From JADLFV01 sp964471555 (GTDB taxonomy: Bacteria; Planctomycetota; Phycisphaerae; Phycisphaerales; Phycisphaeraceae): a stretch of 33,921 nucleotides of DNA. The notes beneath the pieces were generated by a model, which worked only from the letters and a program-made list of their open reading frames with translations, was not told the origin of the DNA and made no database searches. This document shows, piece after piece, positions 6,923 through 15,974 of this stretch. The DNA lies in assembly GCA_964471555.1 (NCBI GenBank), contig CAYYGM010000034.1, positions 1 through 33,921 of the forward strand, given 5' to 3'. Every line of letters begins with the position of its first letter. Position 1 is the first letter of the stretch. The translations under genes and the position numbers were made by a program.

Positions 6923-8341
6923 CTACACCTGTTCCCCCGCCCGCCAGCGACGCATGGCGTCCAGCAGCTCGCGCTTCATCGGGTCGCAGGCGGCATCATC
7001 CCAGCGGTTGTGCTTCTCCTGCGGGTCGGCGTAGAGATCGTACAACTCGCCATCCGTCGAGTCTTCGTAGTGAACCAGCTTGTAGCGCTCGCTGCGGACC
7101 ATGGTCATCATGGACACTTGCTTGAGCAGGTTGTCAGCCGTGTGCTCGGCGAAGACGTATTCCCGCAGCGGCGCACCATCCTGCATTCGCGTCAATAGCG
7201 AGCGGCCTTCAAAGTTTTCATTCAGCTTGACACCCGCCATGTCCAGAATCGTCGCCGCCACGTCGAAGTGCTGGGTCAAACCGTCAAGCACCTTGCCGCC
7301 AGGCATGTGTTGAGGGGACCAGAAGATCATGGGCAGGCGTGTTACGTGTTCGTACATGGTCCACTTCTGGATGTGGCCGTGATCGCCGAGGCAGTCGCCG
7401 TGATCGGAGCCGAAGACGACGATCGAATTGTCGAGATAGCCGCGCTTTTTCAAAGCGTCGAGGATCTGCCCGACCTGCTCGTCGATCAGCGAGACGTTGG
7501 CGTCGTAGTGATGGCGCAGGCGGCGAAGCTGGTCTTGTGAAGGATCAAGCTGCCACTTGACCGCATCGTGATTGTTGTCCGCCATTTCCCGGCGCAGGGC
7601 TTTCTGAGCGTGCGGCTGGGCTGCCAGTTCCTCGTCGCTCACCTGCGGCACGGGCGTCTTGGCGGGATCGTAGAGATCGAGGAATCGCTTTGGCGGATCG
7701 TAAGGCGGGTGCGGGCCGGGGAAGCCGATGACCATGAACAGCGGCGCGTTGGAGCGACGGGTGTTGATGAACCACTGCGCGGTGCGGCCGACGAAGATGT
7801 CGGGATGATGCTGTTCTTCCAGCGGCCAGGTGAACGCGCCGAGCGCTTGCGACCACTCGGGGTGCTCCGCCTTGTACGTGTCGCGGCTGGGCTTGCGCAC
7901 CTGCATGTGCGAGAGGTATTTGTCCCACTCATCGAAGAACCCGCCGTGCTCGCGCTCGAGGCGCAGCGGACGGTCCTTGTTCTCGACGACCAATCGCTGA
8001 TCGAACCCGCAGGGGGCATCGAAGGGGATGGTGTGCATCTTGCCGACGTTGACCGTGTGATAGCCGGAGGCCTGAAGCTGTTCGACCCAGGAAGTGGACC
8101 AGGGATGTGCGTTATGGAAAACACCCAGTTGATGGGGATAGCGCCCGTTGAAGAAGCTGGAGCGTGAGGGCACGCAGGACGGCGCGGTGCAGTAGCAATG
8201 CGTCAGCGCCACGCCCTCGCGGACCAGGCGATCGAGGTTGGGCGTGTGCATGTGACCAGCCCCCAGGGCCGCGATGGTGTCGTAGCGCTGCTGGTCGGTC
8301 ATGATGAGGATGATGTTGGGGCGTTCGTCGGATTGAGGCAT
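6923..8341 (-). CDS. Sulfatase, formylglycine type, no signal peptide
   Basis: A 472-aa S1-family (alkaline-phosphatase fold) sulfatase that would hydrolyse sulfate esters. The catalytic signature CVPSR starts at C56, which is converted to formylglycine in active enzymes. Metal-site features are TDQQR near residues 15-19 and GSDHGDCLGDHG in the C-terminal half. The C terminus (ERYKLVHYEDSTDGELYDLY) is typical of the family. Unlike the other sulfatase here it starts directly with PNIILIMTD seven residues after Met, so it appears cytosolic. It is the last of ten minus-strand genes, separated from the sialidase-like gene upstream by a 258-nt gap holding a long fold-back. Substrate is unknown. 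No sulfatase-maturating enzyme is in the window. Confidence 0.92.
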   Translation of the reverse strand: MPQSDERPNIILIMTDQQRYDTIAALGAGHMHTPNLDRLVREGVALTHCYCTAPSCVPSRSSFFNGRYPHQLGVFHNAHPWSTSWVEQLQASGYHTVNVGKMHTIPFDAPCGFDQRLVVENKDRPLRLEREHGGFFDEWDKYLSHMQVRKPSRDTYKAEHPEWSQALGAFTWPLEEQHHPDIFVGRTAQWFINTRRSNAPLFMVIGFPGPHPPYDPPKRFLDLYDPAKTPVPQVSDEELAAQPHAQKALRREMADNNHDAVKWQLDPSQDQLRRLRHHYDANVSLIDEQVGQILDALKKRGYLDNSIVVFGSDHGDCLGDHGHIQKWTMYEHVTRLPMIFWSPQHMPGGKVLDGLTQHFDVAATILDMAGVKLNENFEGRSLLTRMQDGAPLREYVFAEHTADNLLKQVSMMTMVRSERYKLVHYEDSTDGELYDLYADPQEKHNRWDDAACDPMKRELLDAMRRWRAGEQV

Positions 8342-8408
8342 GGGTTCACCGGCTGAAAGTTAGCGACAAACTGAATTCGGTAGCCACATCATAAACTGGC
8401 GGAAGTAG

Positions 8409-8583
8409 AACCGCAGAGACGCAGAGAACGCGGAGGAAGACACAGACAAAAGAAGTAGCCGCAACAAGGCGCAGAAAACACAAAAGGGGATGAGATTCAA
8501 GCCTGTTTTGCTTCTTTTGTGCCTTTTTGCGGCTATTGAATCCTCTTCTTGTCTTCCTTTGCGTCCTCTGCGTCTCTGCGGTT
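8409..8583. repeat. 175-nt fold-back of GCAGAG-rich words
   Basis: AACCGCAGAGACGCAGAG (8409-8426) is an exact reverse complement of 8566-8583. The inner arms continue to pair imperfectly: GGAGGAAGACA with TGTCTTCC-containing sequence, TAGCCGCAACAAGGC with GCCTTTTTGCGGCTA, and ACAAAAG with CTTTTGT. The whole intergenic region between the sialidase-like and sulfatase genes is nearly filled by this structure. It is of the same style as the 185-271 fold-back but built from a different word. Confidence 0.7.
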
Positions 8584-8599
8584 CAATCCTCCGACGTTC

Positions 8600-9997
8600 T
8601 CAATACACCAGACCGCGGAAGTTTTTGACGCGGTGGAAGGTGGTCAGGTCGCCGTTGTGGGCATCGTGGGCGTGTTCATCGCCGCTGCGCGACATGATGA
8701 CCAGGTCGTCGCCGTCGATGTCCATGCAGGCGTAATGTCGGGCGGCGTTCATGTCCGGGCCGATGGCGACGACGCCGGCGAAGCACCAGTCGTACAGGTT
8801 GCGCGAGAAGTGCAGCACCAGGCGATGGCGCTCCTGGTTGGGCAGGTTCCAGCGGCGGGGATCCATTTTCTTGACATCGATCATGCTGTCGGTGGACTGG
8901 CTGCTGAGCAACCAGTAGAGCTGCGTTTTCTTGTCGTAGAGCACGTAGAACTTCATCTGACCGCCCGGCAGCGGGATAAAGAGCATGTCCTTGCCGGAGG
9001 GGGCCTGTTCGAGCATGGTGGTCATGCTGCCGTCGGGATTTTCGACGACCTTGCACAGGGTGGCGATGTTGGTGCCGCCGGTGTTGCAGCGGCCCAGCAG
9101 GTGGAAGGTGTGGCCGGTGGGGTCGAACCAGATGTGGTTGGGGTCCATGACCTGGACCACGTTGGTTTCCAGCCAGCCCATGGGCGCCATGCCGCGGCGG
9201 GGCTTTTCGGTGATGATGTAGGAGCTTGTCGGGTTGGTCGGCAGATAGGGGATGCCGACGTAGTTGATCTTGCTCTGATCGACGAAGTCCATGAAGACCA
9301 GTTCGCTGGCGAAGGTCCAGCTTTCGCGCTTGAGCAGATCCGCCCTGAGCGAAGCGCGCATGAGCACGGGGGCGACGTTGGCGACCTGCCAGCCCTTGAT
9401 GTCGCGGTCAAGACGGCGTTCCATGACGATGTAGATGTTGCCGTTGGCCTTCCAGTAACCGACGGCCGACTGGTGCCAGGTCTGGCCCTCGGTCAGTTGC
9501 ACGGGCTCGGTCCATGTTTCGCCATTGTCATCGCTGCGCATGATGCGCAGATCGTTCATGTGTCCGAGGATGTAGATGTGGCCGCCGGCCTCGAAGGCCC
9601 GCTGGTGCCACATGCGATAGTGGGCCCGCTCGGTCCAGGTCTGGCCGTGATCATCGCTGGTCATCACCACCGCGTTCTGTGGTTTGCCGTCCTCATCGAT
9701 CCAGCCGTTCTTCTTGCAGTACTCATCCGCGCCGGAGCCGCCGATGCTGTAGCCGCCGATCAACCGACCGCCGGGCAGGGCCAGGACATAGGGATCGTAA
9801 TACCAGATCGTTTCCGGGTCGGGCGACGTAGCCACCGCCACATAATCCTGGGCCAGCGGCTTGATCTTCTGCGGATTGTCGGGAAATTGGGCGTCGATCA
9901 GGCTGTTGGGGTCGGGCAGCCGCTCTTGCTGCGCCCAGGCAGCGCCGACTGACAAGAACATCACGCTCGCAGCGAGCAGCCAACGGAAACTGGTCAT
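8600..9997 (-). CDS. Exported sialidase-like beta-propeller protein
   Basis: A 465-aa secreted protein of the sialidase/neuraminidase-like propeller superfamily. The signal peptide spans about residues 1-23 (ending AAWAQQ). Two Asp-box (BNR) motifs are visible, SDDHGQTW and SDDNGETW. The C terminus ends DAHNGDLTTFHRVKNFRGLVY, shared with its neighbour. I place the start at 9997 because AGGAG lies 7 nt before it; an in-frame ATG six codons upstream lacks this. The Arg triad of true sialidases was not confirmed, so the substrate is open and it may bind or cleave another acidic sugar. It follows a close paralogue after 77 nt of minus-strand sequence, which implies tandem duplication and cotranscription. 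Confidence 0.85.
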   Translation of the reverse strand: MTSFRWLLAASVMFLSVGAAWAQQERLPDPNSLIDAQFPDNPQKIKPLAQDYVAVATSPDPETIWYYDPYVLALPGGRLIGGYSIGGSGADEYCKKNGWIDEDGKPQNAVVMTSDDHGQTWTERAHYRMWHQRAFEAGGHIYILGHMNDLRIMRSDDNGETWTEPVQLTEGQTWHQSAVGYWKANGNIYIVMERRLDRDIKGWQVANVAPVLMRASLRADLLKRESWTFASELVFMDFVDQSKINYVGIPYLPTNPTSSYIITEKPRRGMAPMGWLETNVVQVMDPNHIWFDPTGHTFHLLGRCNTGGTNIATLCKVVENPDGSMTTMLEQAPSGKDMLFIPLPGGQMKFYVLYDKKTQLYWLLSSQSTDSMIDVKKMDPRRWNLPNQERHRLVLHFSRNLYDWCFAGVVAIGPDMNAARHYACMDIDGDDLVIMSRSGDEHAHDAHNGDLTTFHRVKNFRGLVY

Positions 9998-10074
9998 GAT
10001 GGACTCCTGATACATGTCGTGAAGCGTTCAGACTATCACTTGTTCAAAACTTTGCAGACGACCTCACAGATTGC

Positions 10075-11466
10075 TCAATACACCAGGCCGCGGAAGTTGG
10101 TCACGCGGTGAAAGGTGGCCAGGTCGCCGTTGTGGGCATCGTGAGCGCGATTGCTGCCGCTGCGCGACATGATCACCAGGTCATCGCCGTCGATGTCCAT
10201 GCTGCAATAGTGCCGCGAGGCGTTCATGTCCGGGCCGATGGCCACCACGCCGGCGAAGCACCAGTCGTACAGATTGCGCGAAAAGTGCAGCACGAGGCGA
10301 TGCCGCTCCTGGTTGGTGATGCCGTAGCGACGTGGGTCCATCTTCTTGACGTCGACCATGCTGTCGGTCGTCTGATTGCTCAGCAGCCAGTAGAGCTGGG
10401 TTTTCTCATCGTACTTGATGTAGAACTTCATGCCACCGCCCGGAAGCGGGACAAAGACCATCTCCTTGCCGGAGGGTGCTTTCTCGAACATGGTGGTCAT
10501 GGTGCCGTCAGGATTTTCGACGACTTTGCACATGGTCGCGACGTTGGTGCCGCCGGTGTTGGCCCGGCTAAACAGGTGGAAGGTGTGGCCCGTCGGGTCG
10601 TACCAGATGTGCTTGGGATCGTGAATCTGCACGACGTTGGTTTCCAGCCAGCCCATCGGGTGCATGGAGCGGCGGGGTGCAAGAGAGTACGCGGTGGTCG
10701 GATTGGTCGGATAGAACGGGATGCCGACGTAGTGGATCTTGCTCTGGTCGATCACGTCCATGAAGACCATTTCGCTGGCGAAGGTCCAGTTCTCGCGCTT
10801 GGTCAGATCGTCGGTCAGCTTGCCGCGCATGAGCACGGGGGCGATGTTGGTCACATCCCAGCCTTTGATGCCGCGCTCGAGGCGGTGCTCCATCACGATA
10901 TACACGTTGCCGTTGGCCTTGCAGTAACCGACAGCGGATTGGTGCCACTGCTGGCCCTCGGTCAGTTCAACCGGTTGGGACCATGTTTCGCCATTATCCT
11001 CGCTGCACATGATGCGCAGGTTGCCGCTGTGGCCGAGGATGTAGATCTTGCCGCCGGCCTCGAATGCTCGCTGATGCGACATGCGATAGTGGGCGCGGTC
11101 GGTCCACGTCTTGCCGTGATCATCGCTGGTCAGCACCACGGCATTCTGCGTCGTGCCGTTGGCATCGACCCAGCCTTTGGACTTCAGATATTCGCCCGCG
11201 CCCGGCCCGCCCATGGTGTAGCCGCCGATCAACCGGCCGTTCTCCAGGGCCAGGATGTACGGGTCGTACAACCACACGCGCTCCGGATCGGGCGAACGCC
11301 CCACCGCCACAAAATCCTGCGCCAGCGGCGTGATCTTCTGTGGATTGTCGGGAAATCGCCTGTCAATCAGGCTGTTGGGGTCGGGCAGTCGCCCGCTTTG
11401 CGCCGCAGCCGTGAAAGCCGCGCTCAACACCAGGCACAGCGAAAAACCAAATCGTGTGATGTTCAT
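10075..11466 (-). CDS. Exported sialidase-like beta-propeller protein, paralogue
   Basis: A 463-aa secreted protein with the same plan as the gene at 8600-9997. The two align end to end without large gaps at roughly three quarters identity by eye. The signal peptide is MNITRFGFSLCLVLSAAFTA followed by AAQ. Asp boxes are SDDHGKTW and SEDNGETW. The start at 11466 has AAGGAG 6 nt upstream. The region around residues 255-275 is shorter and differs (YSLAPRRSMHPMG against a longer, lysine-containing loop in the paralogue), which could reflect different ligand specificity. It begins 16 nt after the sulfatase stop, so it is in the same operon. Activity as a sialidase is not demonstrated by the sequence. 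Confidence 0.85.
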   Translation of the reverse strand: MNITRFGFSLCLVLSAAFTAAAQSGRLPDPNSLIDRRFPDNPQKITPLAQDFVAVGRSPDPERVWLYDPYILALENGRLIGGYTMGGPGAGEYLKSKGWVDANGTTQNAVVLTSDDHGKTWTDRAHYRMSHQRAFEAGGKIYILGHSGNLRIMCSEDNGETWSQPVELTEGQQWHQSAVGYCKANGNVYIVMEHRLERGIKGWDVTNIAPVLMRGKLTDDLTKRENWTFASEMVFMDVIDQSKIHYVGIPFYPTNPTTAYSLAPRRSMHPMGWLETNVVQIHDPKHIWYDPTGHTFHLFSRANTGGTNVATMCKVVENPDGTMTTMFEKAPSGKEMVFVPLPGGGMKFYIKYDEKTQLYWLLSNQTTDSMVDVKKMDPRRYGITNQERHRLVLHFSRNLYDWCFAGVVAIGPDMNASRHYCSMDIDGDDLVIMSRSGSNRAHDAHNGDLATFHRVTNFRGLVY

Positions 11467-11482
11467 CGGATGCTCCTTGCGT

Positions 11483-12991
11483 TCAATCCAAAGGCCAGGC
11501 TTCAGCATATGGATACAGCGGGTCGTTGATTTCCTTCATCTGCGCCCGCAGTTTGCCGTCCAGTTCCTTACGTGCTGCCACGACCTGCGGGTCATCGGAG
11601 TTGATGATGTTGTGCCGCTCGTCGGGATCGTCGGCATAGCGATACAGTTCATCGCGGCCGAGCCGGGTAAAGTCGCGCACCAGCTTCCACTGCGTGGTGC
11701 GATAGCAGCGCAGGCGCAGGTGCTGGGCCATCAGGTCGTTGTCCCAGTCCCCGGCCCGGCCTTCCAACACGGGCAGATAGTTCTTGCCGCGCAATGTCGC
11801 ATCCTTGGGCACATCCACACCCGCCATGGCCAGCAGCGTGGGGAACCAGTCCAGGTGCGTGAACGTCTCGGTGGTGACCGTGCCCGCCTTGAGCTTGGCC
11901 GGCCAACGGATGATGCCGGGCACGCGGATCGAGCAATCGTAGAGATTGTTGCGCACGACCAGCGGACGGTCGAACATCAGGTCCGTGTAGATTCCAGCCG
12001 GGTCTTTGCCGTCGGTGGTGATCCACCAGGCGTTGCCCTTATGCCACAGCCCGTGGTGCCCGATCATGTAGCCGTGATCGGAGGTGTAGATGACGATGGT
12101 GTTCTCGGCCAGGCCCAGTTCATCGAGCTTGGCCAGGATGCGGCCGACGTTGCGGTCGTTGCTGCGCACGGAGGCGTAGTACTCGCGCATCATGCGCTCG
12201 ACCCGCGGCACGTCCAGGTTGGGGAAGTTCGGCTCGGGCAGCGTCAGATCCATCTGCCGCCACGGCGCCAAGTCTTCATCCTTCAACGGCAGCCAGGTGC
12301 GATCGTCGTAAGGCAGCTTGAAATCATCGGGCACGCCCTGGTTGGCGTGCGGGGCCCAGAAGTGCAGCGACACGGCGAACGGCTCATCCTTGAAGCGCTC
12401 GATGTAACCCATGGCCATGTCCGCCAGCACGTCGGACGTGTATTCGCCCTTGAATTCCTTCCATTGGCCTTCCACGCAGATGCGCGGATCGCGCGATGTC
12501 TTGCCGCCCAGGGGCCAACCGCTGAAAAACTCGTAACCCTTGGCCGGGGGCAGATAGGAATCATCCGCATCGCCGATGTGCCACTTGCCCACCATGGCGG
12601 TGCGATAGCCCGCGTCGCGCAAGACCTGCGGCCAGGTCACCACATCGGCGGGGATGCCCGGTGCGCCTTCACCCAGAAAGTTTTCGATGCCCACCTCGCT
12701 GCTGTAGCGGCTGGTGATCACGCCGGCCCGGGCGGGACTGCACACCGCGGCGGCGGCGAAGGTGTTGCGCATCAGCACGCCCTGACCGGCCAGCTTGTCC
12801 AACTCGGGGGTGAAGGTGTTGGGATAGCCCGCCGCGCCGATGGTCCAGGCGGCCTGATCGTCCGCCATGATGAACACGATGTTGGGGCGGCGACTATTTT
12901 CGGTGTTTTGTTCTTGTGCCATGGCCGTTTGTGCGGTGGGCAGCCCGGCCGCCAGGGCCAGTGAGCCGTGCAGGAGAGATTGTTTCGTCAT
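11483..12991 (-). CDS. Exported sulfatase, formylglycine type
   Basis: A 502-aa S1-family sulfatase with a signal peptide (about residues 1-25, ending QTAMAQ). The formylglycine signature CSPAR begins at C84. The metal-binding ADDQ lies at residues 43-46 and the second site is TSDHGYMIGHHG. Full-length for the family, with the usual C-terminal domain near LVRDFTRLGRDELYRY. It would act outside the cytoplasmic membrane, in contrast to the sulfatase at 6923. The next gene starts 16 nt downstream. It is preceded by a 150-nt AT-richer gap after the FG-GAP gene, so an internal promoter is possible. Activation requires a maturation enzyme encoded elsewhere. Confidence 0.93.
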   Translation of the reverse strand: MTKQSLLHGSLALAAGLPTAQTAMAQEQNTENSRRPNIVFIMADDQAAWTIGAAGYPNTFTPELDKLAGQGVLMRNTFAAAAVCSPARAGVITSRYSSEVGIENFLGEGAPGIPADVVTWPQVLRDAGYRTAMVGKWHIGDADDSYLPPAKGYEFFSGWPLGGKTSRDPRICVEGQWKEFKGEYTSDVLADMAMGYIERFKDEPFAVSLHFWAPHANQGVPDDFKLPYDDRTWLPLKDEDLAPWRQMDLTLPEPNFPNLDVPRVERMMREYYASVRSNDRNVGRILAKLDELGLAENTIVIYTSDHGYMIGHHGLWHKGNAWWITTDGKDPAGIYTDLMFDRPLVVRNNLYDCSIRVPGIIRWPAKLKAGTVTTETFTHLDWFPTLLAMAGVDVPKDATLRGKNYLPVLEGRAGDWDNDLMAQHLRLRCYRTTQWKLVRDFTRLGRDELYRYADDPDERHNIINSDDPQVVAARKELDGKLRAQMKEINDPLYPYAEAWPLD

Positions 12992-13059
12992 GCTGTGGTT
13001 CGCTCTGTAACAGGTTGAAAGGTTGTCAATTCAGGCTTGCAAAGCAGGTATTGCCGAAT

Positions 13060-13113
13060 ATATCAAATTTCCGTCGTGGTGAATGATGGAGCATTGCATT
13101 TCCAGCTTGATAT
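13060..13113 (-). promoter_or_regulatory. AT-rich inverted repeat upstream of the exported sulfatase
   Basis: ATATCAA (13060-13066) and TTGATAT (13107-13113) form a 7-bp inverted repeat in the AT-richer 150-nt gap upstream of the sulfatase. A weak -10-like TATATT lies on the minus strand beside it, without a good -35. Adjacent GCATGC words near 13114 and 13130 can also pair. An internal promoter or processing site is possible but unproven. Confidence 0.25.
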
Positions 13114-13141
13114 GCATGCGTTCAGTTGCTGCATGCCGCGA

Positions 13142-15910
13142 TCACGGTGAGGGATCCTGGTCCCAGCTCAGTTCGTCACGCATCAGGTAATACAGCATGC
13201 CCGGCCCATCGCCCACGAACAGGTCCAGCGCTTCGCCGTCGCCGTCGAGGTCGGCCGGGCACACATTGCAGGCGTGATTTTCCAGTTGAATCACCATGCC
13301 GTCCGCGTGACGGATGCGGCGGGCCCGCTCGAACCTCGGCTCAGCGTTCGTGCCCGCGTTGCGCAACCAGAAGGGCGAGCGCGTGCTGTTGTATCGCCAG
13401 TGGCGCAGGTACTGCGGATTGCGATAAAACAAGGCGGCATTGTTCGCCTGCGCATCCAGCAGCACATCCCAGGTGCCGTCCTGATCCCAATCCACCACGG
13501 TGAACTTGAGCCGGCCCGAGTTGCCGCTCCACCATGCCATGTGCATCGTGTCGCCGTCGGTGTACGTCGCGTGCCACGTGCGCTCGATGACGGTGCTGCC
13601 GACTTTTTCAGGCACGGCAAACGTCAGCAATTGATCCACATCCAGGTACAGCAGCACGGGGCGGTCATCGCCTGCGACCGCGTATTTCCCATCAATCACG
13701 CCCGGCCGCATACGCCACGCCACCGGCAGCTTCGCGCCGTTCATCGTAAACACCGGGCCGTCGTCCACGCGCGTCGGGTCGGCGGCGTCGATGCGCCTGT
13801 AGAGTCGGAAGGTTGCCGTGTTGTCGTTGCTGATCAGATCGAGTTGGCCGTCGTGGTCCCAGTCAAACAAGGTGGTCTGCGTGTAGCTCCAGCCGCGCTC
13901 CTGCGGGCCCTGGAGGTTGGGTTCGCCCCAGTGCTTGATGACCTGGCCGCTGGGATTGCGCAGCAGCAGGCCGCAGCGATAGACCAGCGGATCATCCGTG
14001 CCGGGAAACAGCGTGAAAAGCCCCTGCCCGTCGCCGAGGATCAGGTCCATGCGACCATCGTTGTCCCAGTCACCGCAGGTCGGCACGATCAATGTCCCGG
14101 CTGCGACAGGCCCGCCCACCATCTGCACCGGATGCACGCGGAAGCTGCCGACAGCTTCGCCCCGGAGCACGCTGACGTACCCGCTGCCGCCGCCACCGAT
14201 GATGATCTCTTTGCGGCCGTCGCCGTCGAGATCGACGATGCCGTGAATCCGGTCAAGGTTGAGCGTGTAGGGTTGTTCATCGGGGGCCAGCAAAGGCATC
14301 GCCACACCGATGTGCAGGTTGCCATCGTCGGTGTCGAGCAGCGGCGCGGCCAGCACCTGGTCCGTGGCGGAGAGCATCACCAGGTAGCGTTGATCGCTGC
14401 GCGTGATCAGACCCAGACAGAGGTTGCGCGTGTGGTTGATCCAGCGGGCGGGAAAGTCGTCGCGGCCTTTGTAAATGGGCTTGATTTCGCCGAAGCGCAA
14501 CCTGCCATCGACGCGCGTGCCCCTGGCCCAGAGCAGATGGTGCGTCAGCGTGCTGCCGACCCAGTTGCCGACCACGTCGTAACCGCGCATGGACTGGTTG
14601 ACCACCGGATCGCTGTCGGGCCCCATGATGGAGTCCGGCGGGCGGCGGCGCGGTTGCTGATACAGCGCCAGCTTGTCGGGGAAGTAATCGTATTTGTTGT
14701 CCAGACACTGGCCGATCAGCAGATCGGGGACGCCGTCACCGTCAGCATCGGCAATGAAACGGGTGCTTTCGCCGGCGATCTTCTGTTTCAGCAGCGCGTA
14801 ACTTGCCGCCTGCGCCCGCTTGATGTCATAGGGCTTGTCACCCAGCGGCAGATAGGTCAGCTTGTCGCGGTCGATCAGGTCGTATCCCCCGCCGGGGCGC
14901 TCGATCATCTGGTAGCTGGCATCGGGCAGTTGCGAAAACTCGCGGCCGGCGTCAAAGAGCGGAATCGCCGGGTCCGGCTCGGGCTTCGCCTGGCGGCGCA
15001 CATCGTCATCCACCGGCGAATACAACACCCGCTGCCGCGGCAGCCAGCGCAACTGCGAACTGAAAAACAACTGCCAGCGATCATCATCCCATTGGATCAC
15101 GCTCATCGAGCCCCACAGGTTGGGCAGCAGATGCGTCCCGTGTTCCTGAACCATGACGGGGCGCATTTTCCGGTAGGCGTCGGGATGCTTGAAGCTCTGG
15201 AATGACGCGGCTGCCACGTCCTGCCAGCTTCCGCCGATCACGATGTCATCGACCCGGGCGGCATATCCCTCGGCGTTGCCGGTGATGACGCCCAGATAAT
15301 CGCTGTCGCCGCTGTAGTCGCAATACTGGACCAGGTCGGGTTTGGCGGGCGGTTGAGCGGGCAGCGGTTGATCGGCGGCAAACACCCAGACGTCCAGCTC
15401 GTCCTTGCCATCCGTGTGCGTCTTGAGCCGGGCTACGAAGGTGTACGCCTTGTCCGGGTCCGCATCGCCGAAACGCCCGGCCTGTTGCGTGGTGATGCCC
15501 GCGCCGGCATAGAAATGGTTCGAGCTGTCGATGCCTGCAAACAGGGGCGCTCGATTGACCGCATCGTCACTGTTGAGCATGCGAAACAGGCAGTAGTCCG
15601 AGCCCTCGCGCGTGCTGCTGGTGCCGCGGCGTTGCAGCGTGACGCGGAAGAACCACTCGCATTCCTGCTCAAAATCCACCCGCGCGATCATGCGCCGCCG
15701 CGCTTCGCCGCGGCCCTGCATGACGCCGCCCTGCACCTGGAAGCCGTCGCTGTCCCACGGCTCGCGCCAACCATCGATCTCGGCGCGGCCGTTGCCCTGC
15801 AACGCGCCGTCTGGGTAATCGAATCGCTCGAAGAGCACCAGTTCACCCCGCGCGGCGGCAATATGTCCCGCCAGCAAAAGCGAGGCGATTATCCATAGCC
15901 ATGCTTTCAT
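13142..15910 (-). CDS. Exported FG-GAP/VCBS-repeat protein with lectin-like N-terminal module
   Basis: A large exported protein (922 aa). The signal peptide is at residues 1-23 (MKAWLWIIASLLLAGHIAAA). A concanavalin-like module follows (about 25-235), opening with FERFDYPDGALQGNG. The remainder is a propeller-type region with Ca-binding FG-GAP loops near residues 386 (DADGDGVPDLLIG), 558 (DLDGDGRKEIIIG), 612 (DWDNDGRMDLILG), 682 (DWDHDGQLDLI), 805 (DWDQDGTWDVLL) and 885 (DLDGDGEALDLFVG). The start at 15910 has GGAGG 6 nt upstream. It is colinear with the protein at 22349-25096. Such proteins usually bind ligands or glycans. I see no catalytic motif. No PEP-CTERM or dockerin is present. Confidence 0.85.
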   Translation of the reverse strand: MKAWLWIIASLLLAGHIAAARGELVLFERFDYPDGALQGNGRAEIDGWREPWDSDGFQVQGGVMQGRGEARRRMIARVDFEQECEWFFRVTLQRRGTSSTREGSDYCLFRMLNSDDAVNRAPLFAGIDSSNHFYAGAGITTQQAGRFGDADPDKAYTFVARLKTHTDGKDELDVWVFAADQPLPAQPPAKPDLVQYCDYSGDSDYLGVITGNAEGYAARVDDIVIGGSWQDVAAASFQSFKHPDAYRKMRPVMVQEHGTHLLPNLWGSMSVIQWDDDRWQLFFSSQLRWLPRQRVLYSPVDDDVRRQAKPEPDPAIPLFDAGREFSQLPDASYQMIERPGGGYDLIDRDKLTYLPLGDKPYDIKRAQAASYALLKQKIAGESTRFIADADGDGVPDLLIGQCLDNKYDYFPDKLALYQQPRRRPPDSIMGPDSDPVVNQSMRGYDVVGNWVGSTLTHHLLWARGTRVDGRLRFGEIKPIYKGRDDFPARWINHTRNLCLGLITRSDQRYLVMLSATDQVLAAPLLDTDDGNLHIGVAMPLLAPDEQPYTLNLDRIHGIVDLDGDGRKEIIIGGGGSGYVSVLRGEAVGSFRVHPVQMVGGPVAAGTLIVPTCGDWDNDGRMDLILGDGQGLFTLFPGTDDPLVYRCGLLLRNPSGQVIKHWGEPNLQGPQERGWSYTQTTLFDWDHDGQLDLISNDNTATFRLYRRIDAADPTRVDDGPVFTMNGAKLPVAWRMRPGVIDGKYAVAGDDRPVLLYLDVDQLLTFAVPEKVGSTVIERTWHATYTDGDTMHMAWWSGNSGRLKFTVVDWDQDGTWDVLLDAQANNAALFYRNPQYLRHWRYNSTRSPFWLRNAGTNAEPRFERARRIRHADGMVIQLENHACNVCPADLDGDGEALDLFVGDGPGMLYYLMRDELSWDQDPSP

Positions 15911-15974
15911 GTGCTGCCTCCAGCAAGTCAGATTGATACCGTGCCAAGTCCCCTCATCGCGTTCGCTTATCGAG

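Noticed and set aside
8549..15205. Several long plus-strand open frames opposite the sulfatase, sialidase-like and FG-GAP genes
   Set aside because: Their products are Gly/Ala/His/Val-rich without domains, while the minus strand encodes intact families with signal peptides and Shine-Dalgarno sites.
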